Origin: JBKPFU01 sp046728975
GTDB lineage: Bacteria; Actinomycetota; Thermoleophilia; Gaiellales; Gaiellaceae
Reading direction: 5' to 3'
Assembly (NCBI GenBank): GCA_046728975.1
Contig: JBKPFU010000063.1
Coordinates: 1-9,261, forward strand
Length of the DNA: 9,261 bases
Below are positions 5,147 through 9,261 of this stretch, in pieces. Within the stretch, counting starts at the first letter, position 1. Every line of letters starts with the position of its first letter. The position numbers and the translations under genes are program-made. Below the pieces are notes generated by a model. It had not been told where the DNA came from. It worked only from the letters and a program-made list of their open reading frames with translations, and did not search any database.

Positions 5147-6682
5147 CTCTGCGGTTGCGCGGCGTCCGGGCTGGGGGGTCACTTCCTCGCCGGTCACGAC
5201 GACGTCCTCGAAGCCGCGCCGGAGCGGCACTTCCTTCACGAACACGATCACCAGCACGAGCACGATCCCGCAAATGAACGCGGCCGCCAGGAAGGCCGGG
5301 TGAAGCGCGTCCGCAAGCGCCTGGCGCGCAGGCCCCGGCAGCCGGTGCACCTGCTCGAACGAGCTACCGCGGAGGCCGCTGGGCAGGCCCTGGTTCACGA
5401 TCACCCCCATCAGCGTCACCCCGAGCGTCCCCCCGATCGACCGCGAGAACTGCGCCATCGCCGTCGCCGCGCCCATCAGCTGCCGGGAAACAGTGTTCTG
5501 GATCGAGATGACGAAGATCTGCATCATCATCCCGAGGCCGATCCCGGCGATGACCATGTTCCGCGCCGCCTCGCCGTCGGTCGTGTCGACGTCCATCCGC
5601 CAGAGGAGCAGCATCGCGGCGCCGAGCACGATCGGTCCGACGAGCGCGTTCGGCCGGTAGCGGCCGGTCCGCGAGACCCACTGCCCCGACAGCGCACCGG
5701 TGATGACCGCCGCCAGGAACATCGGCGTCAGCACGACGCTCGACGACGTTGCGGTCGTTCCGATCACCCCCTGCACGAACAGCGGCACGAACGCGATCGT
5801 CCCGATCATGGTCATCGCGACGAGGCCCATGCACGCGGTGCTTCCGGCGACGACGGGGTTGCGCAGCAGGTCGAAGGGCAGAATCGCCTCCGGCACGCGC
5901 CGTTCGTACCAGGCGAAGGCGGCCAGCAGCACGAGCCCGGCCGCGAGCGCGCCGAGCACCTGCTGCGAGTCCCAGGCATAGTCCCGCCCGCCCCAGACGA
6001 GCCCGAGGAGGAGCGTGCTGGTCCCGGCGGCGAGAATCGCCGCTCCGCCCCAGTCGATCCAGTGCTCCTCGCGCTGGGCGCGCCGCGGGATCGTGAGCAT
6101 GATGACCACGAGCGCGAGCGCCCCGATCGGCAGGTTGACGTAGAAGATCCAGCGCCAGCTCGCGTGATCGGCGATCAGGCCGCCCACCACCGGGCCGATG
6201 ATCGAGGCGGCGCCGAAGGTCGCTCCGAGCAGGCCCTGGTAGCGGCCTCGATCGCGCGGCGGCACGATGTTTCCCACCGTCGCGAGCGCGAGCGGGAACA
6301 GCCCCCCGGCGCCGAGCCCCTGGACGGCGCGGAAGACGATGAGCTGCACCATGTCCTGCGCGAGTCCGCACAGCGCCGAGCCGAGCAGGAAGATCGAGAT
6401 CGCGACGATGAAGAGCGGGCGCCTGCCGTAGACGTCGCCGAGCTTGCCGTACAGCGGCACCGTGACTGTCGTCGCGAGCAAGTAGGCGGTGAAGACCCAC
6501 GAGTACTGCGAGAGGCCGCCGAGGTCGGCCACGACCCGGGGCAGCGCGGTCGCGACGATCGTCTGGTCGAGCGCCGCCAGGAGCAGCACGACCATCAGGC
6601 CGGAGTAGATGAGCAGGATCCGCCCGATCGTGAAGCGATAGCCCGGAGGTTTTCGGGCGAGTCGCTTCCGAAGCGAGCTCAT
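5144..6682 (-). CDS. MFS drug exporter, DHA2 (EmrB/QacA) family, 14 membrane helices
   Basis: This 512-residue proton-driven exporter shows the DHA2 signatures: motif D1 LDQTIVATALPRV (38-50), motif A GKLGDVYGRRP (79-89), motif B FRAVQGLGAGG (117-127), motif C around GATFGAASIIGPVVGG (153-168) and SWRWIFYVNLPIG (175-187). The length fits the 14-helix subfamily, which exports lipophilic cations, antibiotics and dyes; the substrate cannot be read from sequence. The open frame continues far upstream, but that part overlaps the DMT gene and is not plausible protein. I chose the ATG at 6682, which gives the normal cytoplasmic N-terminus MSSLRKRLARKPP. A GTG one codon earlier (6685) sits at a better distance (8 nt rather than 11) from the GGAG at 6697-6694. 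It is separated from the DMT gene by 8 nt, so the two exporters form an operon. Confidence 0.94.
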   Translation of the reverse strand: MSSLRKRLARKPPGYRFTIGRILLIYSGLMVVLLLAALDQTIVATALPRVVADLGGLSQYSWVFTAYLLATTVTVPLYGKLGDVYGRRPLFIVAISIFLLGSALCGLAQDMVQLIVFRAVQGLGAGGLFPLALATVGNIVPPRDRGRYQGLLGATFGAASIIGPVVGGLIADHASWRWIFYVNLPIGALALVVIMLTIPRRAQREEHWIDWGGAAILAAGTSTLLLGLVWGGRDYAWDSQQVLGALAAGLVLLAAFAWYERRVPEAILPFDLLRNPVVAGSTACMGLVAMTMIGTIAFVPLFVQGVIGTTATSSSVVLTPMFLAAVITGALSGQWVSRTGRYRPNALVGPIVLGAAMLLLWRMDVDTTDGEAARNMVIAGIGLGMMMQIFVISIQNTVSRQLMGAATAMAQFSRSIGGTLGVTLMGVIVNQGLPSGLRGSSFEQVHRLPGPARQALADALHPAFLAAAFICGIVLVLVIVFVKEVPLRRGFEDVVVTGEEVTPQPGRRATAE

Positions 6683-6690
6683 CACCGGGG

Positions 6691-7581
6691 CTACTCCGCC
6701 GGTTCCATTGGCGGTTGCTGCCGGCGGGCGAGAACGATTCCCGCCCCGATCGCGAGCCCGCCCGCGACCTCGAGCTTTGTGAGGCTCTCGGAGAGCAGGA
6801 GGAGTGCGATGATCGCCGCCAGGAAGGGCTGGAGGTTCGCGTACAGCGCGGAGCGTGAAGGGCCGACGCGGTCGATGGCGGTGAACCAGAGCAGGTTCGT
6901 GATCACGAGCGGCCCGACCACCGCGAACGCAAAGCCGAGCCAGACGAGCGCGCCGAGGTCGAATCCCTGATCCCGGAGCTGCGGGCTCCCGAGCAACGCG
7001 AGGCCAACGAAGGCGGCGAAGAGCAGAACCGCGCTGAGCCGAAACGGCGAGTACCGCCGCATCAACGGCGCGATCGCGACCGAGTAGGCGGCCCACGTCG
7101 CCGCGCCGGAGACGGCGAGCAGGTCCCCCCACAGGTCGCCGGAGAGGTCGCCGCCGGAGCCGATGGTGACGAGGACGACGCCGCCGAACGAGAGCACGGC
7201 CGCGATCCAGAAGCGGAGGTTCAGCCGCTCCACCCCGACCAGCCTGGAGAAGAGCGCAGTGAAGATCGGCAGCGTGCCGAACAGCAGGGCGGTCGTCGTC
7301 GCAGTGGTGAAGTCGAGGGCGTAGACGAAGCTGAGCTGGTTCGCGATCAGGAGGGCGATCGCGAGCCCGACCAGCGGCAGGTCGCGCCGCGCGATTCGCA
7401 GCGTTCGCTCCCACGGGAACGTGATCGCCGTGAAGATCACCGCGGCCGACGCGTAGCGGACGGATGAGTACGCGAGCGGGCGGAAGCCGTTCGAAAGGAT
7501 GTACTTGGACACGGCGAAGTTGGCCGCCCACAGGGTCACCGTCGCGAGCAGCATCAGGTCGGCGGCCTCCGGGCGCCGCAT
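6691..7581 (-). CDS. DMT-superfamily transporter (EamA/RhaT type), ten membrane helices
   Basis: This 296-residue inner-membrane protein consists of two EamA repeats of five helices, about residues 9-130 and 152-285. Typical signatures are VTLWAANFAVSKY at the start (15-27), the second-repeat marker DRVGPSRSALYANLQPFLAAI (237-257) and LLLSESLTKLEVAGGLAIGAGI (260-281). Family members export amino acids or small metabolites; the substrate is unknown here. I prefer the ATG at 7581 because TAGTGT lies exactly 7 nt upstream. An in-frame GTG at 7599 would add six residues (first residues MGSVER) and has no better ribosome-binding site. It heads the minus-strand run and faces a divergent gene across about 31 bp; the MFS gene follows after 8 nt. 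Confidence 0.92.
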   Translation of the reverse strand: MRRPEAADLMLLATVTLWAANFAVSKYILSNGFRPLAYSSVRYASAAVIFTAITFPWERTLRIARRDLPLVGLAIALLIANQLSFVYALDFTTATTTALLFGTLPIFTALFSRLVGVERLNLRFWIAAVLSFGGVVLVTIGSGGDLSGDLWGDLLAVSGAATWAAYSVAIAPLMRRYSPFRLSAVLLFAAFVGLALLGSPQLRDQGFDLGALVWLGFAFAVVGPLVITNLLWFTAIDRVGPSRSALYANLQPFLAAIIALLLLSESLTKLEVAGGLAIGAGIVLARRQQPPMEPAE

Positions 7582-7588
7582 TCTTTCG

Positions 7589-7594
7589 ACACTA
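7589..7594 (-). promoter_or_regulatory. Putative -10 hexamer of the DMT gene (leaderless)
   Basis: TAGTGT on the minus strand fits TANNNT and is followed by 7 nt (CGAAAGA) and then the ATG at 7581. It lies within the 31-bp divergent gap. No -35 element is recognisable, and the call depends on choosing the ATG rather than the GTG at 7599. Confidence 0.42.
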
Positions 7595-7599
7595 CCCAC

Positions 7600-7605
7600 T
7601 AGGCT
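7600..7605 (+). promoter_or_regulatory. Putative -10 hexamer of the plus-strand operon (leaderless)
   Basis: TAGGCT on the plus strand fits TANNNT, with 7 nt (TTTCTCG) before the ATG at 7613. There is no Shine-Dalgarno sequence in the available space. It sits 5 bp from the opposing hexamer of the DMT gene, so only one polymerase could occupy the site at a time. Confidence 0.42.
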
Positions 7606-7612
7606 TTTCTCG

Positions 7613-7891
7613 ATGCCTCAGCCGACCCGTGACGACATCGACGCGCTCGTCGGCCCCGCGACGCCGCACTTTGCCTACCAGCTTCGGGCACGGGTGGAGG
7701 AGCTGGTGAAGGATCTGCCCGAGGACGATCCGGTGCGGAGGTACGGCGAGGAGAAGATGGAGCTCCTCGACCGGCTGGGGCACGCATCATCGCGGGCGCA
7801 GGACGGACCGCGCGTGCGGCGCGACCGGCCCGGGTGGGAGACGCTGCCGAGCTCCGCGCCCGCCGACCGGCCGCTGCCGCCCCGCAAATGA
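7613..7891 (+). CDS. Small protein of unknown function (92 residues)
   Basis: I do not recognise this family. The first 60 residues look like a compact, mostly helical domain: TRDDIDALVGPATPHFAYQL, then RARVEELVKDLPEDDPVRRYGEEKMELLDRLG, rich in charged residues and with the amphipathic spacing of helices. From about residue 61 the sequence is Arg/Pro-rich and probably disordered. There is no signal peptide, membrane segment or cysteine. The ATG at 7613 is chosen because the upstream extension of the frame overlaps the opposite-strand DMT gene and because of the -10 hexamer 7 nt before it. It is the first gene of the plus-strand operon: the fabL-like start is 4 nt after its stop. The coding potential (high-GC codon pattern, position in an operon) supports a real gene. 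Confidence 0.72.
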   Translation: MPQPTRDDIDALVGPATPHFAYQLRARVEELVKDLPEDDPVRRYGEEKMELLDRLGHASSRAQDGPRVRRDRPGWETLPSSAPADRPLPPRK

Positions 7892-7895
7892 GCCG

Positions 7896-8633
7896 ATGAA
7901 GTTCGAGGGCGCGGCCGTCCTCGTGACCGGAGGCTCGCGCGGGATCGGCAAGGCGATCGCGTTGCGGTTTGCCGAGCAGGGAGCCGCCCGCGTCGCGATC
8001 GGCTATCTGCGCAACGACCGCTCCGCAGAGGAGACCGCCGATGAGCTTCGCGGCGCCGGCGCCGAGCCGTTGCTCGTCCGGGGGAACGTCGCCTCCGAGC
8101 GCGTCACGAACGAAGTTGCCGAGCTCGGGCCGTTCGATGTCGTCGTCCACAACGCCGCCACGGGCGTGATCCGCCCGGCGCTCGAGACCGAGGACAAGCA
8201 CTGGGACTGGACGATGTCCGCGAACGCGCGGTCGCTGCTCTCACTCGCCAGGGCGACGGCGCGCGGGATGCAGCCCGGTTCGTCCTTCGTGGCGATCTCG
8301 AGCCTCGGGTCGACGCGCGTTATGGAGGACTACGCGCTCGTCGGCACCTCCAAGGCCGCGCTCGAGGCGCTCGTCCGTTACCTCGCCGTCGAGCTCGCGC
8401 CTCGCGGGATTCGCGTCAACGCCGTCTCCGCCGGCGTGGTCGAAACAGAAGCGCTCGACCACTTCCCGAACAAGGAGCGGATGCTCGCCGAGGGCCGCGA
8501 GCGGACGCCCGCGGGCCGGCTCGTCGAGCCGCGTGACGTCGCGGAAGCCGTCTGCTTTCTCTGCTCGCCCGAGGCCGAGATGGTCCGAGGCCACACTCTC
8601 GTCGTCGACGGGGGCTACTCGCTGCCGGCCTGA
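7896..8633 (+). CDS. fabL: Enoyl-ACP reductase, FabL-like (short-chain dehydrogenase fold)
   Basis: This 245-residue NAD(P)H-dependent SDR enzyme has TGGSRGIG (11-18) as the nucleotide-binding loop and NAATG (86-90). The catalytic pair is Y146 and K153, spaced Y-x6-K, which is the enoyl-ACP reductase arrangement and not the Y-x3-K of ordinary SDRs. From memory, the Bacillus subtilis FabL sequence shares long stretches: HWDWTM (102-107), ISSLGS (134-139), SKAALEAL.RYLAVEL (152-167), TPAGR.VE (204-211) and RG.T..VDGG (231-240). FabL reduces enoyl-ACP in the last step of each fatty-acid elongation round and tolerates triclosan. No other fatty-acid gene is nearby. There is no clear Shine-Dalgarno; translation probably depends on coupling to the upstream gene, whose stop is 4 nt before. 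Overlap with the next gene is 1 nt. Confidence 0.85.
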   Translation: MKFEGAAVLVTGGSRGIGKAIALRFAEQGAARVAIGYLRNDRSAEETADELRGAGAEPLLVRGNVASERVTNEVAELGPFDVVVHNAATGVIRPALETEDKHWDWTMSANARSLLSLARATARGMQPGSSFVAISSLGSTRVMEDYALVGTSKAALEALVRYLAVELAPRGIRVNAVSAGVVETEALDHFPNKERMLAEGRERTPAGRLVEPRDVAEAVCFLCSPEAEMVRGHTLVVDGGYSLPA

Positions 8634-9261
8634 TGGAGCCGACCGACCACAACATCCGCGCGTTCGACGAGGCCCACGGCCGCGGGCGCGCGCTCGGAGG
8701 TGGCCGCGCGCTATCGGAGCAGGTCCGCGGGCTCCTCTCGGGCGTCAGCGGCAAGCACGTTCTGCATCTGCAATGCGGAACGGGCGAGGAGACGGCGCAG
8801 CTGGCCGAGCTCGGCGCGCTCGTTACGGGCGTGGACACGTCGACGGCGGCGCTCGACCTGGCGCGCGAGCGCGTCGGGACGGGCGCGTTCGTCCAGGCGG
8901 CCCCCGACGACCTGCCGGTGCAGCTCCTGCGCAGCCGGTTCACCGCGGTCTACTCCGGCGACGGCGGCCTTGAGCTCGTCCGCGACCTCGATGCGTGGGC
9001 CCGCGGCATCCACTCGGCACTCCGCGTCGGCGGCACGTTGATCGTCTTCGACCAGCACCCCGTCGCGGCGTGTGTCGACGCCTTCGGGCATTGGCGAGAC
9101 AGCTACTTCGACCGCCCCGGCCTCGGCGAGCTCATCACCGTCTTGACCGGGATCGGCATGTCACTTCGGTCGCTCCTGGAGCTGCCGCCGGACACCGCGC
9201 GCGGCGGCCATGACCGCCGCGTCCCGGAGCGCTTTCTGCTCGTCGCGGACAAGCGGAGCTA
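8633..9261 (+). CDS. Class I SAM-dependent methyltransferase, shortened; stop codon at window edge
   Basis: The gene overlaps the fabL-like stop by one base (TGATG), so the two are translationally coupled. 209 codons are visible, followed by the bases TA at the end of the window, so the stop probably falls there, though one base is missing. Motif I is HVLHLQCGTGEET (42-54), followed by LGALVTGVDTS (60-70) ending in the acidic residue that holds the SAM ribose. RVGGTLIVFDQHPVAA (131-146) is the post-motif strand, and the C-terminus RVPERFLLVADK (196-207) is family-typical. The HLQC variant of motif I belongs to a group of small-molecule methyltransferases that normally have about 30 more residues after the YFD motif (158-160); here that stretch is missing. 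The substrate is unknown. Its partnership with a lipid enzyme could suggest a lipid or quinone-like substrate, but that is only context. Confidence 0.85.
   Translation, partial: MEPTDHNIRAFDEAHGRGRALGGGRALSEQVRGLLSGVSGKHVLHLQCGTGEETAQLAELGALVTGVDTSTAALDLARERVGTGAFVQAAPDDLPVQLLRSRFTAVYSGDGGLELVRDLDAWARGIHSALRVGGTLIVFDQHPVAACVDAFGHWRDSYFDRPGLGELITVLTGIGMSLRSLLELPPDTARGGHDRRVPERFLLVADKRS

Noticed and set aside
5087..6970. A 627-codon open frame on the plus strand opposite the MFS and DMT genes.
   Set aside because: It is antisense to two clear transporters, has an Arg/His/Glu/Asp-rich composition with no recognisable motif, and is explained by the high-GC codon pattern, which leaves the opposite frames free of stops.
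6683..7531. Upstream extension of the MFS reading frame, giving 795 residues in all.
   Set aside because: The extra part overlaps the well-supported DMT gene in another frame, is Arg-rich and has no membrane pattern. The normal MFS N-terminus begins at 6682.
5144..7581. Idea that the two exporters, hpd and DUF2071 form a new detoxification or secretion system.
   Set aside because: Both exporters are common families with unreadable substrates, and adjacency alone does not show a joint function.
7582..7599. GTG at 7599 as the start of the DMT gene.
   Set aside because: The six extra residues are not needed for the first helix, no well-placed Shine-Dalgarno supports it, and the ATG at 7581 has the -10 hexamer at the same 7-nt distance seen at three other starts. 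Not fully excluded.

Overview
The window is very GC-rich with a strong G/C third-position bias, and it is packed with genes. No rRNA, tRNA, CRISPR array, insertion sequence or phage gene is visible. The gene content, the frequent GTG/TTG starts and the apparent leaderless promoters fit a high-GC actinobacterium. A deep-branching class such as Thermoleophilia is my impression from the proteins, not something I could test.

Layout: everything from position 1 to about 7581 is on the minus strand, and everything from 7613 to the end is on the plus strand. Reading the minus strand in the direction of transcription, the genes are: a DMT/EamA transporter; a 14-helix DHA2-type MFS exporter; 4-hydroxyphenylpyruvate dioxygenase (hpd); a DUF2071/YqjF-like protein; a secreted six-cysteine protein of unknown function that ends in a clear hairpin terminator; a cation diffusion facilitator (CDF) metal transporter with an unusually long C-terminus; a fumarylacetoacetate hydrolase (FAH) family enzyme whose TTG start abuts the CDF stop; and the first 24 codons of a ribbon-helix-helix antitoxin cut by the window edge. 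The plus strand carries a 92-residue protein of unknown function, a FabL-like enoyl-ACP reductase and a shortened SAM-dependent methyltransferase. These three are almost contiguous and look like one operon.

How the genes may work together: HPPD makes homogentisate from the tyrosine keto acid, and an FAH-family enzyme could perform the last step of that pathway. The middle enzymes (homogentisate dioxygenase, maleylacetoacetate isomerase) are not in the window, so this is only part of a pathway. The exporters have no substrate that can be read from sequence.

The main observations are: (1) four starts without a convincing Shine-Dalgarno sequence of ordinary spacing each have a TANNNT hexamer exactly 7 nt upstream, which suggests leaderless transcripts, including a divergent pair inside 31 bp and an hpd -10 that contains the stop codon of the upstream gene; (2) an 11-bp-spaced tandem repeat beside the antitoxin -10 that looks like its operator; (3) three tandem copies of the CDF C-terminal domain; (4) an enoyl-ACP reductase closely matching FabL. 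I did not find a convincing new defence or mobile system.
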